Shown: positions 1 to 8,644 of the stretch, one piece after another
Position numbering within the stretch: position 1 is the stretch's first letter
How the letters are laid out: every line of letters starts with the position of its first letter
Assembly: GCF_019511375.1 (NCBI RefSeq)
Contig: NZ_JAEUAO010000001.1
Coordinates: 496,001 to 560,000, forward strand
Origin: Rhizobium herbae
Lineage (GTDB): Bacteria > Pseudomonadota > Alphaproteobacteria > Rhizobiales > Rhizobiaceae
Direction: 5' to 3'
DNA: 64,000 nt
Program-made: the position numbers and the translations under genes
The notes under the pieces: model-generated
What the model was told of the DNA's origin: nothing
Database searches by the model: none
What the model saw: the letters and a program-made list of their open reading frames with translations, nothing else

Positions 1-78
1 TCGCAATGGATGCCATAGTGGGATTCCCCTTAAATGTTCAATGTTGAACATAATTGTACAACCATGAACAAAAAGCAA
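1..78 (+). repeat. Upstream copy of the marR promoter/start duplication
   Basis: This stretch matches 2013-2090 base for base at most positions, with a constant offset of 2012. The match covers a palindromic operator and an ATG followed by codons for Asn-Lys-Lys-Gln, at 64 here and 2076 in the other copy. It begins at or before the window edge, so its left limit is unknown. After about base 78 the reading frame from 64 diverges into an unrelated 58-codon frame ending at 240, so this is a broken marR start, not a gene. Together the two copies bracket the cyclase gene. Confidence 0.85.
34..51. promoter_or_regulatory. Palindromic operator ahead of the cyclase gene
   Basis: The sequence is ATGTTCAA-TG-TTGAACAT, an 8-base perfect inverted repeat with a 2-base centre. 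It is the upstream counterpart of the operator at 2046-2063. Dyads of this size in front of marR genes are usually sites of MarR autoregulation, so the cyclase may be under the same repressor. Binding is inferred. Confidence 0.55.
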
Positions 79-200
79 GTGCTGACAGCATCGTCGGCTT
101 CGCTGCCGCTTCGGTCGGCGGGACACCTGCAATCCGATAGACTTTTGCGAGGGTCACCCATACAATTCAATGTCCTGCATTCTGTGAAAGCGAATGCGAC

Positions 201-1937
201 ATGGCCGAAGAGCACGCCCAGCGCCGTCTCGCAGCTATAATGGCTGCCGATGTGGTCGGCTACAGTCGGCTTGTCGATCTTGACGAGCAGGGCACGCTGG
301 TCGCGCTGAAGGAGAGGCGCAAGGAAATCCTCGTGCCGCTCGTTCGCCAGCATCACGGTCGTATCGTCAAGATGATGGGTGACGGCGTTCTGGTGGAGTT
401 CGCCAGCGCGGTGAACGCCGTGGCTTGCTCCGTCGAACTCCAGAGGCGGATGGCGGCGGCGAACGAGGATCGCCCCGACGACCGCCGGATTGTCCTGCAC
501 ATCGGCGTCAATCTGGGGGATGTCGTCGTCGAAGACGGCGATCTCTTCGGTGACGGCGTCATTGTCGCCGTACGGCTTCAGGCCATGGCCGGGCCTGGAG
601 AGATCTGCATCTCCGGCAGCGTCTACGACCAGGTCAAGCGCAAGCTTGACGTCCAATTCGACGATCTTGGCCCGCAAGCGATCAAGATCGTCGCCGAGCC
701 GGTCACCGTCTACCGCATCGAAACGCTGGCTGGCTGGGCGTCTCGCGGACCGGCGGAGCGGGCGCCGTTGCCGCTGCCCGCCAAACCCTCCATCGCTGTC
801 CTGCCATTCACAAACATGAGCAACGACCCGATGCAGGAGGAATTCGTCGATGGCCTGACCGAGGACCTGATTACCGACCTGTCGCGGAGCAGCGGGCTAT
901 TCGTCATCGCCAGCAACTCGGTCTTTGCGTACAAGGGCAGGCACATGGACGTGCGCCGCATCGCGCGCGAACTTGGCGTGCGCCATCTCCTGGAGGGCAG
1001 CGCCCGGCGGGCTGCGGGACGGGTTCGCATCAATGCGCAATTGATCGATGCAATCGAAGGCGACCACCTGTGGGCCGAACGGTTCGACCGCAGCTTGGAG
1101 GATATCTTCGCCGTGCAGGACGAGGTGACCGGCAAGATCGTCGAGGCCCTTGTCGGTCGTTTGACGACGCACGCGGCCCGCAACCGCCCCGCGAACCTGG
1201 AGGCCTATGAGCTCTGTGTTCGGGCGCGGGCGCTGAGCTTTCAAACCGCGATCACCGCGAGAGAGGCGATTTTCCTGCTGGAGCGGGCCCTCGCGCTCGA
1301 TCCGCGCTATGCCGAGGCGCATCGCTGGCTGGCCTTGAACCTCTGGCTGGGATGGGAATTCTTCGACGCGCCGGTTGATCCCAATCGGGCAAGGGCTCTG
1401 GCGGAGGCCCAACGGGCCGTGGCGCTGGACCCCAACGACGCCGGGAACCGCTGGGTATTGGCTATCATTCTCGGGCATGAGCGCCGCTGGGCGGAATCGG
1501 ATGCCGAGTTCGACGCCACGGTCAGGCTGGACCCGAATTACGCCGATGCCTGGGCGATGCGCTCCGATCTGCTTACGCTGAAGGGCCAGCCGGCCGAGGC
1601 CGTGGAATACGTGCGCAAGGCGCTGAGACTCAATCCGTATCCTCCCGGCTGGTACTATTGGATGCTGGGGCAGGCCCAATATGCGCTTCGCGACTACGAG
1701 TCCGCAGTCCAGACGCTGCGCAGGCCCGAAACCTATCGCAACGCATCACGCCGCTTTCTCGCGGCGAGCCTGGCGCAACTCGGGCGGCTGGACGACGCCC
1801 GCCGTGAGGCGCAAATGTTCATGATGAGCAATCCGGGCTTCTCCATCCGGCACTGGTCCGCGTCGCAACCTTTCCGCGATGAAGACGTGCGTCGGCATTT
1901 TATCGAAGGCTATCGGCTGGCGGGACTTCCGGAATGA
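201..1937 (+). CDS. Class III adenylate/guanylate cyclase with TolB-like and TPR domains
   Basis: The 578-residue protein is a rhizobial multidomain cyclase that would make cAMP (or cGMP) from nucleoside triphosphate in the cytosol. Residues 8-175 form the cyclase homology domain. Metal-binding aspartates are visible at D17 (AADVVGYS) and D61 (MMGDG). The transition-state motif reads GDGVIVAVRLQ (117-127): R125 is kept, but the usual Asn is Ile at 121. Residues about 195-320 match the TolB-like/FlgO-type domain seen in these fusions (SIAVLPFTNMS, LTEDLITDLS). The rest is TPR helices. There is no signal peptide or membrane span. The gene sits between two copies of the marR promoter region. The start has only a weak ribosome site. 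Family assignment is firm; activity is uncertain because of I121. Confidence 0.85.
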   Translation: MAEEHAQRRLAAIMAADVVGYSRLVDLDEQGTLVALKERRKEILVPLVRQHHGRIVKMMGDGVLVEFASAVNAVACSVELQRRMAAANEDRPDDRRIVLHIGVNLGDVVVEDGDLFGDGVIVAVRLQAMAGPGEICISGSVYDQVKRKLDVQFDDLGPQAIKIVAEPVTVYRIETLAGWASRGPAERAPLPLPAKPSIAVLPFTNMSNDPMQEEFVDGLTEDLITDLSRSSGLFVIASNSVFAYKGRHMDVRRIARELGVRHLLEGSARRAAGRVRINAQLIDAIEGDHLWAERFDRSLEDIFAVQDEVTGKIVEALVGRLTTHAARNRPANLEAYELCVRARALSFQTAITAREAIFLLERALALDPRYAEAHRWLALNLWLGWEFFDAPVDPNRARALAEAQRAVALDPNDAGNRWVLAIILGHERRWAESDAEFDATVRLDPNYADAWAMRSDLLTLKGQPAEAVEYVRKALRLNPYPPGWYYWMLGQAQYALRDYESAVQTLRRPETYRNASRRFLAASLAQLGRLDDARREAQMFMMSNPGFSIRHWSASQPFRDEDVRRHFIEGYRLAGLPE

Positions 1938-2012
1938 CGGCAGCCGTGGTGTCCGGCCAGGGCCAGGCTTGAGCAAGCAAGGTGCATTCGAGCGCGAGGC
2001 GGGTGACCTCGA

Positions 2013-2090
2013 TCGCAAAGGATGCCATAGTGGGATTCGCTTTAAATGTTCAATTATGAACATTGCTGTATAACCATGAACAAGAAGCAG
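2013..2090 (+). repeat. Downstream (intact) copy of the marR promoter/start duplication
   Basis: This copy corresponds to bases 1-78 at an offset of 2012 and leads into the intact marR reading frame. The two copies differ at scattered positions, including the centre of the operator, so the duplication is not very recent. Confidence 0.85.
2046..2063. promoter_or_regulatory. Candidate MarR autoregulatory operator
   Basis: The sequence is ATGTTCA-ATTA-TGAACAT, 7-base perfect arms with a 4-base centre, ending 12 bases before the marR ATG at 2076. This is the usual place for a MarR self-repression site. The same dyad, slightly altered, precedes the cyclase at 34-51. Confidence 0.6.
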
Positions 2091-2561
2091 CCGACGATCG
2101 AACAGCATCATTTTCCCTGGGACCATCCGCGTTTCCGCAGCTGGATCGCAGTCGCCCGCGCCTGCCAGCTGATGCAGCAGACGCTGACGCGCGCGCTTGC
2201 CGATCTCGACATCAAGCCGCCGCATCTCGACATTCTGATCAACCTCTATCGCTTCGAGGGCATCTCGCAGCAGGAGCTCGCGCGAAAACTTCTGGTCGGG
2301 CGATCGAACATGAGCATGCTTCTGCCCCAGCTCGAAAAACGCGGGTTGATCGAGCGGCGCGGTGACGAGAAGGACAAGCGCGTCTTGCGGCTGTCCTTGA
2401 CCAAAAGCGGCCGGGAACTGACGGAGCAGGCGATGGAAATCCAGACCACGCTGATCGGCAATTCGCTGGACAACGAGCCGATCGAGGAGTGCCTGATTGT
2501 CGCCCAGTCGATGGAGCGTTTGATCGCCCGCCTGTTGAAGGAGGAAACCGATCTCGACTGA
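2076..2561 (+). CDS. MarR family transcriptional regulator
   Basis: The 161-residue protein is the right length for a MarR-type winged-helix dimer. A helix-turn-helix lies around residues 60-85 (SQQELARKLLVGRSNMSMLL), followed by the wing (ERRGDEKDKRVLRLSLT) and a C-terminal dimerisation helix. It probably represses its own promoter through the dyad at 2046-2063. I chose ATG 2076 because this codon is conserved in the duplicated copy. An in-frame ATG at 2046 would put the operator inside the gene. No good ribosome site precedes 2076, so the message may be almost leaderless. Ligand and further targets are unknown; the cyclase upstream is the obvious candidate target. Confidence 0.85.
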   Translation: MNKKQPTIEQHHFPWDHPRFRSWIAVARACQLMQQTLTRALADLDIKPPHLDILINLYRFEGISQQELARKLLVGRSNMSMLLPQLEKRGLIERRGDEKDKRVLRLSLTKSGRELTEQAMEIQTTLIGNSLDNEPIEECLIVAQSMERLIARLLKEETDLD

Positions 2562-2573
2562 CGGTGCCGGCCG

Positions 2574-2948
2574 TTAGCGCGGCTTTTCCGCCTTGTCGCG
2601 GGTCATGCCCTTTTCAAGGAGATCGCGCTCATAGGCGGCGAACAGGGTTTCGCCGTTCTCTCCCAGTTCGCGCAGGTAGGTCCAGGTGAAGATGCCGGTA
2701 TCATGGAAATCGTCAAAGCCGATCCGCACTGCATAATTGCCGGTCGGCGTCATCGAGATGATCGAGACATTGCGCTTGCCCGGCACCGTCAGTCCCTGGC
2801 CCGGCCCATGGCCCTGAACTTCGGCGGATGGCGACAGCACACGCAGCATCTCCGCCGAAAGATCAAAAGAGGCGCCGTCATTAAAAGTCACCGTCAGCCG
2901 GTGGCGGTCCTTCGAGACGCGCAATTCGGTCGGCCAGATGTCGCTCAT
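2574..2948 (-). CDS. DUF971 domain protein
   Basis: The 124-residue protein is a stand-alone DUF971 domain, the same fold as the N-terminal domain of gamma-butyrobetaine hydroxylase. Typical features are WPTELRVSKDRHRLTVTF at the start and the central GNYAVRIGFDDFHDTGIFTW segment. Stand-alone DUF971 proteins are often encoded near iron-sulfur or molybdenum cofactor genes, and this one lies next to moaA on the opposite strand. The biochemical role is not established. It converges on marR with a 12-base gap. Confidence 0.8.
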   Translation of the reverse strand: MSDIWPTELRVSKDRHRLTVTFNDGASFDLSAEMLRVLSPSAEVQGHGPGQGLTVPGKRNVSIISMTPTGNYAVRIGFDDFHDTGIFTWTYLRELGENGETLFAAYERDLLEKGMTRDKAEKPR

Positions 2949-3111
2949 GATTTCGGTCTCCCTGCTTTATCCGAGCACTAGCGCAGATTTTTGCCGGAGG
3001 AAATCATGACCTTGCTTCCCTCGCCTGAAAGAAAGTATTTCGTCGGTTTTCGGATGGTTTTAAGTGCTTTCGCCTTGACGCCGCCCGTTTTGCTCACGAC
3101 ATTGATGCAAC

Positions 3112-3116
3112 AGGAG
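3112..3116 (+). promoter_or_regulatory. Ribosome binding site supporting the TTG start of moaA
   Basis: AGGAG lies 7 bases before the TTG at 3124. The next possible ATG (3184, MIDPFG) has no comparable site, so the TTG start is preferred. Confidence 0.6.
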
Positions 3117-3123
3117 AATTTCG

Positions 3124-4173
3124 TTGAATACCGTCACCATCGACCAGGCCGGCGCTGAGAAGCTCATTGGCGCAAAAGCGCCGATGATCGATCCGTTCGG
3201 CCGCGCCGTCACCTATCTCAGGGTTTCAGTGACGGATCGGTGCGACTTCCGCTGCACCTATTGCATGGCGGAAAACATGACCTTCCTCCCGAAGAAGGAC
3301 CTCCTCACCCTGGAGGAATTGAACCGGCTCTGTTCCGCCTTCATCGCCAAGGGCGTTCGTAAGCTGCGACTAACAGGCGGCGAACCGCTGGTACGCAAGA
3401 ATATCATGTTCCTGGTCCGCGAGCTCGGCAAGCACGTCCATTCGGGCTCGCTCGATGAACTGACCCTGACCACCAACGGCTCGCAGCTATCGCGCTTTGC
3501 CTCTGAACTCGCCGATTGCGGCGTCCGGCGAATCAACGTCTCGCTCGACACGCTTGACGCCGCCAAATTCAAGCAGATCACCCGCTGGGGCGAACTGTCG
3601 AAAGTGATGGAAGGCATCGACGCGGCGCAGGCCGCAGGCATCCACGTCAAGATCAACGCCGTTGCGCTGAAGGGCCTCAACGACGCCGAGATTCCAGACA
3701 TGCTGCGCTGGGCGCACGGTCGCGGCATGGACCTGACGCTGATCGAGACCATGCCGATGGGCGAGATCGACGAGGACCGCACCGACCACTACATGCCGCT
3801 TTCGGAAATGCGCGATCGCCTCGCGCGCGAGTTTACCCTCTCGGACATCGCCTACAAGACCGGCGGCCCGGCGCGCTATCTGAGCGTCACCGAGACCGGC
3901 GGCCGGCTCGGGCTGATCACGCCGATGACCCATAATTTCTGCGAGAGCTGCAACCGGGTGCGCCTCACCTGCACCGGCACGCTCTATATGTGCCTCGGCC
4001 AGAATGACGCCGCCGACCTGCGCACACCGCTGCGCGCCTCCGACGACGACGCCTACCTGTCGCGCGTCATCGACGAGGCGATCACCCGCAAGCCGAAGGG
4101 CCATGACTTCATCATCGACCGCACCCGCAACAAACCCGCCGTCGCCCGCCACATGAGCGTCACCGGCGGCTGA
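3124..4173 (+). CDS. moaA: GTP 3',8-cyclase MoaA
   Basis: MoaA is the radical SAM enzyme that, with MoaC, turns GTP into cyclic pyranopterin monophosphate, the first step of molybdenum cofactor synthesis. At 349 residues the length is normal. The radical SAM cluster motif is C40-x3-C44-x2-C47 (CDFRCTYC). The second cluster that binds GTP is C273-x2-C276-x13-C290 ([11 protein letters not shown] onward). The chain ends with the conserved Gly-Gly. The gene starts with TTG, supported by AGGAG at 3112-3116. It stands alone here; other pathway genes in the window are mobA and mobB at 8.6-9.8 kb. Confidence 0.97.
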   Translation: MNTVTIDQAGAEKLIGAKAPMIDPFGRAVTYLRVSVTDRCDFRCTYCMAENMTFLPKKDLLTLEELNRLCSAFIAKGVRKLRLTGGEPLVRKNIMFLVRELGKHVHSGSLDELTLTTNGSQLSRFASELADCGVRRINVSLDTLDAAKFKQITRWGELSKVMEGIDAAQAAGIHVKINAVALKGLNDAEIPDMLRWAHGRGMDLTLIETMPMGEIDEDRTDHYMPLSEMRDRLAREFTLSDIAYKTGGPARYLSVTETGGRLGLITPMTHNFCESCNRVRLTCTGTLYMCLGQNDAADLRTPLRASDDDAYLSRVIDEAITRKPKGHDFIIDRTRNKPAVARHMSVTGG

Positions 4174-4314
4174 GCGTGCCTGGCCAGAGTAGCGTCCAGG
4201 ATACAGGGAAAGCCACCTCGTCCCTCACGGCGGCGACGGATGCAAAAAACGGAACAAACCTTTCTGCAATCACGTTGGGTTAAAACCGATCAACGCAATC
4301 TGTGGAACGCCGCC

Positions 4315-4686
4315 ATGTTCGCTTCCATCGAGGAATTGGTGCGCAGCTGTTTCGATTGCTACCTGACGGCCGACAGGCTTCGTCTGGAAATGCTGCTCGC
4401 ACAGGACTTCACCTTCACCAGCCCTTACGACGACCACATCGACCGTAAAACCTATTTGGAGCGCTGCTGGCCCATCGCCGGCACGTTCGAATCGCTTGAC
4501 CTGCAGCATCTCGTCGTTTCTGAAAACCGATGCTTCGTGACCTACAATGCGACGTGGAGGAACGGAAACCGGGCGCGGAACACCGAACTTTTCGAGGCAT
4601 CGGAAGGCCAGATCCATTCGGTCGAGGTGTTCTTCGGCCTGCCGCCCGGCGGTCCAGTCTCACAGCCGCCAGGCTGGAACGACTAA
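4315..4686 (+). CDS. NTF2/SnoaL-like domain protein
   Basis: From ATG 4315 the product is 123 residues, the size of one NTF2-like cone. It starts directly with the first helix (FASIEELVRSCFDCYLTADR), then FTFTSPYDDHIDRKTYLERC, which is typical of SnoaL-like proteins, and ends in paired strands. An upstream in-frame ATG at 4240 would add 25 residues that do not look like part of the fold. These proteins are small-molecule enzymes or binding proteins; the substrate cannot be read from sequence. A strong terminator follows at once. Confidence 0.7.
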   Translation: MFASIEELVRSCFDCYLTADRLRLEMLLAQDFTFTSPYDDHIDRKTYLERCWPIAGTFESLDLQHLVVSENRCFVTYNATWRNGNRARNTELFEASEGQIHSVEVFFGLPPGGPVSQPPGWND

Positions 4687-4711
4687 ACCCGCGCATACCG
4701 GCGCGGGTTTT
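4685..4711. terminator. Bidirectional intrinsic terminator
   Basis: AAACCCGCGC and GCGCGGGTTT form a perfect 10-base stem around the loop ATACCG, with A and T runs at the two ends. It lies between the convergent NTF2-like gene and the chemotaxis receptor and can serve both. Confidence 0.85.
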
Positions 4712-4731
4712 GATCTGCGTTGAGGGGCACT

Positions 4732-7284
4732 TTAGGCTGCGTAGCTTCTGGCGTATCCCTGGGCCCGGCCACCGGCCATCGAACGGCTGGTCCCCGTCTT
4801 GAAGCGCTCGATCTTCTCGTTCAGCGCCTCCACCTGATGGCGCAGGCCATGGATTTCGGCGGTGTTCTCCTCGACCATCGCCGCGTTCTGCTGGGTCAGC
4901 AGTTCGACCTCGTGGACGGCCTGGTTGACCTCGTTCAAACCGCGATACTGGTCGGCGGCGGCCGCCTCGATATTGCTGACGAGCTGGTGGATCGTCGAGA
5001 TGTGGTCGTTGATGACGGTCAGCGCATTGCCGGTTTCCTGCACCAGCTCGACGCCGCCGCGGACCTGCGCCGAGCTTTCGGAAATCAGCCCCTTGATCTC
5101 GCGGGCAGCACCGGCGCAGCGCTGGGCAAGCTCGCGGACTTCCTGAGCGACGACCGCAAAGCCGCGGCCTGCCTCGCCGGCACGGGCCGCCTCGACGCCG
5201 GCGTTCAGCGCGAGCAGGTTGGTCTGGAAGGCGATCTCGTCGATGACGCCGATGATCGTGCTGATCTTGTCGGACGAACGATTGATTGCTGCCATCGCTT
5301 CGATCGCCTTGCCGACGACTTCGCCGGAATGCTTGGCGTAGCTTTGGGTCTCGTCGACAGACACCGTCGTCTTGCGGGCGCTTTCGGCGGTCGAGCGGAC
5401 GATTTCGGTCAGCTGGCCCAGAGCGCGCGAGCTTTCCTCCAGGGCGGCGGCCTGCTGCTCCGTGCGGCGGGCAAGGTCATCGGCCGACGAGGCCAGATTG
5501 CCGGTGCCGCCCGTGATCTCGTCGGTCACCATGCGCACATCGATCAGCGTCGCGCGCAGCGCCTCGACGGCATTGTTGTAGGTGCGGGCCATGACGATGT
5601 AGTCCTCGGAGAGGTTTTCGGCCATCCCTTCTTCCAGGTTGCCATCGGCAAGCTTGGCCAGCACGTCGGAGAGAGCGGTCAGCGCCGCCATCTGCTCGGC
5701 CTCGATGCGGGCCCGCTCCTGGCGGCGGCGGGCCTCTTCTTCTGCCGAAAGCGTGCGGGCGGCCTCGGCTTCCTGTCCGAGCCGGACGTTCTCCACCGCA
5801 TTGTCGCGGAACACCGCCACCGAGCGCACCATGTCGCCGATCTCGTCGCCGCGGTTGCGGCCTTCGATCGCGACTTCGAGGTCGCCTTGCGCAAGCCGCG
5901 TCATCGTCTCCGTCACGCGCTTCAGTGGGCCACGCAGGGTTTCGATCAGCATCAGCCCGCCGATGATGGCCAGCAGCGTGCCGGCGACCATGGCGATGAT
6001 CGAGACATCGGCGGAGCGCTGGCTGTCCTGCTTGCCCGCTTCCTGAGCGCTGCTGACGAAGCTTTCCAGCGTCTGGCTGGCATCGGCAACCAGCGTCGAA
6101 GCCTCGCCCTTGGCGGCCTGCCAGCGTGCGCCGACGTCGATCAGCTGTGCGGTGCCCGTGTCGATGGCTTCAAGCGAAGGCTTCAGCTTGCTGGCAAGGT
6201 CGCGCAGGGCCGCGTTCTTGCCGCCCATTTCCGAAAGCCTGGTGACGGTCGCACGCACCGCAGCAATGTCGGCAATCACGTTCTCGCGGCTTGGTTCATC
6301 GAGTTTGCGATGCAGCTCGCTGATGTGCAGACGCGTATCGTCGAGCCCCTTGAAGGTTTCATTCATCAGATCGATCAGCGTCTTCAACCGAGAGATCTCG
6401 CTGTCCATGCTGACGAAGCGCTTGGCAGCCGTGTCCGAATTGGTCGCTGCCTCCTTGGCGAAATCGGCTTCGTATTTGGAGAATTTGATCAAAGCCGTGC
6501 TGAGCAGGCCCTTCTTGACGTCGTTGGTATCAGTGCTCTTCAGGATAGCTTCGATTTTCTGCGTGTCCGCCCTCACCTCAACGATCTTCTTCTGCACCTT
6601 GTCGGATGCGATCTTCTCCGCTTCGGCAATCTGCTTCAACAGATGCGGCAGAAGATTGGTCGCCTGCTGCACCTTGGCATCGGGCGCGATCGCCATGGTC
6701 ACCGGCAGGCGGAATTTCTTGATGCGCTCGGCAAGCCCCTGATAGGCCGCAGCATCGAACAGCAGCGCCTTGGCGAAGGTCTCCTTCTCACCGGATTGCT
6801 TGTGCAGGATATCGATCTGCTTGAAGGCGGCATTGCCCTGCGCCGTCATATCGGCAAGGGCGGCATCGAGGGACGCCGTGACGCTGTCCCGCTCGGTCTT
6901 GATCGCCCAGAGTTTCTCCTGCTGCTGGCGCATTGCTTCCGCAAGGGCAACGACAGAGCTGATCTTGGCCTTGTCGTCTTCAGCCGTCAGCAGGTCGTTC
7001 AGCGCGCGGATGCCCCCTTGCTGCTCATCGATCCGGCCGATCAGCGTTGTGCGCGTCTCTTCGGTCGGATTGTCGACGAAGCTCTGCAGTCCGCTGCGCA
7101 GCGCCTGGAAATCGGAGAGGTTGTTAATCGTTTCGCGCGTCACGGTCATGTGTCCGTTGAGCGTGCTTGCGGTGAAATAGCCGACAAGGCCGATCCCGGC
7201 GATGAGAGCCACAAGCGGCACGACGAACAGGAGAACCTTGGTGACAATGCGAAGACGCTGCAGCGAACGATCGATCAGGGACAT
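4732..7284 (-). CDS. Methyl-accepting chemotaxis protein with long helical sensor
   Basis: The 850-residue inner-membrane receptor signals to CheA/CheW. TM1 is at about residues 14-38 (VLLFVVPLVALIAGIGLVGY). A long, mostly helical periplasmic region of about 390 residues follows, then TM2 near 428-448 and a HAMP domain (LKRVTETMTRLAQGDLEVAI). A second HAMP-like segment lies around 560 (LADGNLEEGM). The conserved signalling tip, [16 protein letters not shown], is near residue 681, followed by the usual [16 protein letters not shown]. The ligand is unknown; no Cache or other named sensor domain is evident. It ends in the shared terminator at 4685-4711. Confidence 0.92.
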   Translation of the reverse strand: MSLIDRSLQRLRIVTKVLLFVVPLVALIAGIGLVGYFTASTLNGHMTVTRETINNLSDFQALRSGLQSFVDNPTEETRTTLIGRIDEQQGGIRALNDLLTAEDDKAKISSVVALAEAMRQQQEKLWAIKTERDSVTASLDAALADMTAQGNAAFKQIDILHKQSGEKETFAKALLFDAAAYQGLAERIKKFRLPVTMAIAPDAKVQQATNLLPHLLKQIAEAEKIASDKVQKKIVEVRADTQKIEAILKSTDTNDVKKGLLSTALIKFSKYEADFAKEAATNSDTAAKRFVSMDSEISRLKTLIDLMNETFKGLDDTRLHISELHRKLDEPSRENVIADIAAVRATVTRLSEMGGKNAALRDLASKLKPSLEAIDTGTAQLIDVGARWQAAKGEASTLVADASQTLESFVSSAQEAGKQDSQRSADVSIIAMVAGTLLAIIGGLMLIETLRGPLKRVTETMTRLAQGDLEVAIEGRNRGDEIGDMVRSVAVFRDNAVENVRLGQEAEAARTLSAEEEARRRQERARIEAEQMAALTALSDVLAKLADGNLEEGMAENLSEDYIVMARTYNNAVEALRATLIDVRMVTDEITGGTGNLASSADDLARRTEQQAAALEESSRALGQLTEIVRSTAESARKTTVSVDETQSYAKHSGEVVGKAIEAMAAINRSSDKISTIIGVIDEIAFQTNLLALNAGVEAARAGEAGRGFAVVAQEVRELAQRCAGAAREIKGLISESSAQVRGGVELVQETGNALTVINDHISTIHQLVSNIEAAAADQYRGLNEVNQAVHEVELLTQQNAAMVEENTAEIHGLRHQVEALNEKIERFKTGTSRSMAGGRAQGYARSYAA

Positions 7285-7690
7285 TCCGAACTCCAGGTGT
7301 TGAGCAAATCGGACATTCCCGCCAGACTGCTCTCACGGTGGAGAACGAACATGCCGGGGCGCGACCATGGCGCGTGTCCGGCGAGTCACCCGGCGACCGG
7401 AGCGGAAACAGAAGCGCTCGATCAACCATATCGCATCATGCGAAGGGCAGCGGAATATCGGCACGATAGGCAGCGAAACTTAATATTTCCCCAAAAAATC
7501 CGGTGGCTTAGGCTGAGGCGCGAAATTGCGCCCAGTCTTGTTTGCATATTCTAGAATATTGATGGCAACGGCTGTTGTTGCAGATATGCCCATAAACGGG
7601 ACAGCCACCCGATAGACGTTGCACAAAAGTCAGGCCGATGCTTTAGAGATGGGCAAGCCACCCTATGTGCTTTCGAATCAGCTGCATTCC
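7285..7690. other. Divergent intergenic region with a palindrome
   Basis: This 406-base gap lies between the divergent chemotaxis receptor and EamA transporter genes. It holds a perfect 14-base palindrome, ATATTCTAGAATAT, at 7546-7559 in an AT-rich patch that is a likely promoter or operator. A TTG at 7619 and an ATG at 7649 could extend the transporter frame upstream. I see no other gene. Confidence 0.4.
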
Positions 7691-8644
7691 ATGACCGCGA
7701 GGCTGGATGCCGGCGAGAACAGGCCAATAAAAATAATGCGATCCAATGCCAATTTTCGCGGCGCGATCTTCATGTGCCTCGCCATGGCGGGCTTCACCTG
7801 CAACGACGCTTTGGTGAAATCGGTCACCGGCGTCATGAATGTCGGCCAGATCATGCTGGTGCGCGGCTTCTTCACCTCCGTGCTCCTGCTGCTGCTTGCC
7901 CGTCATTTCGGCGCCCTGCGTTCGGTCCGCCTGGTCCTGAACCCCGTCATCGCGCTGCGCATCGTCGCCGAAGTCTTTGCCTCCATCACCTATATCATGG
8001 CGCTCGGCCAGATCCCGCTTGCCAACGCCTCGGCCATTCTGCAGGCCTTGCCGCTTGCCGTGACGCTCGGCGGCGCCCTGTTCTTGTCGGAACCGGTCGG
8101 CTGGCGGCGCTGGCTGGCGATCCTTGCCGGCTTCGTCGGCGTGCTGATCGTGCTTCGCCCCGGGCCCGAAGGGTTTACCGGCGCGGCACTCAGCGTGGTC
8201 GCATCCGTCGTCTGCGCGGCGATCCGCGATCTGTGCACGCGGCGGATCGATCCGGCCGTGCCATCCCTCTTCATCTCCGTCGTCACCGCAGTGGTCATCA
8301 CCCTTGTCGGCGCCGCCCTTGTCGTGCCGCTCGGCGGCTGGCAACCCATGACGCTGGTATCCGTCGGCCATCTCGGCGCCGCAAGCCTGCTGCTCCTCGT
8401 CGGCTATCAGTGCATCGTGCTTGCCATGCGAAACGGCGAAATCGCCATCGTCGCTCCCTTCCGCTATACCAGCCTCGTCTGGTCGATCGGCATCGGCGTC
8501 CTGTTCTTTGCCGAGGAACCGGATTTCTGGATGGTCACCGGCGTTGCGGTTATCATTGTCTCGGGCCTCTACGCCTTCGCCCGCGAAAACAAACGTCGGG
8601 CGGCGGCCGTGGCGCAGCAATCGGACCCCGGATCGCCGAAATGA
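7691..8644 (+). CDS. EamA/DMT family transporter
   Basis: The product is about 317 residues and has ten hydrophobic segments arranged as two EamA repeats, so it is an inner-membrane drug/metabolite transporter of the RhaT/EamA group. The first helix follows RGAIFMCLAMAGF. The second repeat begins around GFTGAALSVVASVV. The start is uncertain: ATG 7691 (MTARLDAGENRPIKI) is preferred, with ATG 7736 and TTG 7619 as alternatives. The stop overlaps the mobA ATG (ATGA at 8641), so the two are probably co-translated, though nothing known ties this transporter to molybdenum. The substrate is unknown. Confidence 0.85.
   Translation: MTARLDAGENRPIKIMRSNANFRGAIFMCLAMAGFTCNDALVKSVTGVMNVGQIMLVRGFFTSVLLLLLARHFGALRSVRLVLNPVIALRIVAEVFASITYIMALGQIPLANASAILQALPLAVTLGGALFLSEPVGWRRWLAILAGFVGVLIVLRPGPEGFTGAALSVVASVVCAAIRDLCTRRIDPAVPSLFISVVTAVVITLVGAALVVPLGGWQPMTLVSVGHLGAASLLLLVGYQCIVLAMRNGEIAIVAPFRYTSLVWSIGIGVLFFAEEPDFWMVTGVAVIIVSGLYAFARENKRRAAAVAQQSDPGSPK

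Noticed and set aside
4720-7554. A 944-codon open frame on the plus strand opposite the first chemotaxis receptor
   Set aside because: Its translation has no recognisable domain and it is exactly antisense to a complete, motif-bearing receptor; long antisense frames are expected in GC-rich DNA.
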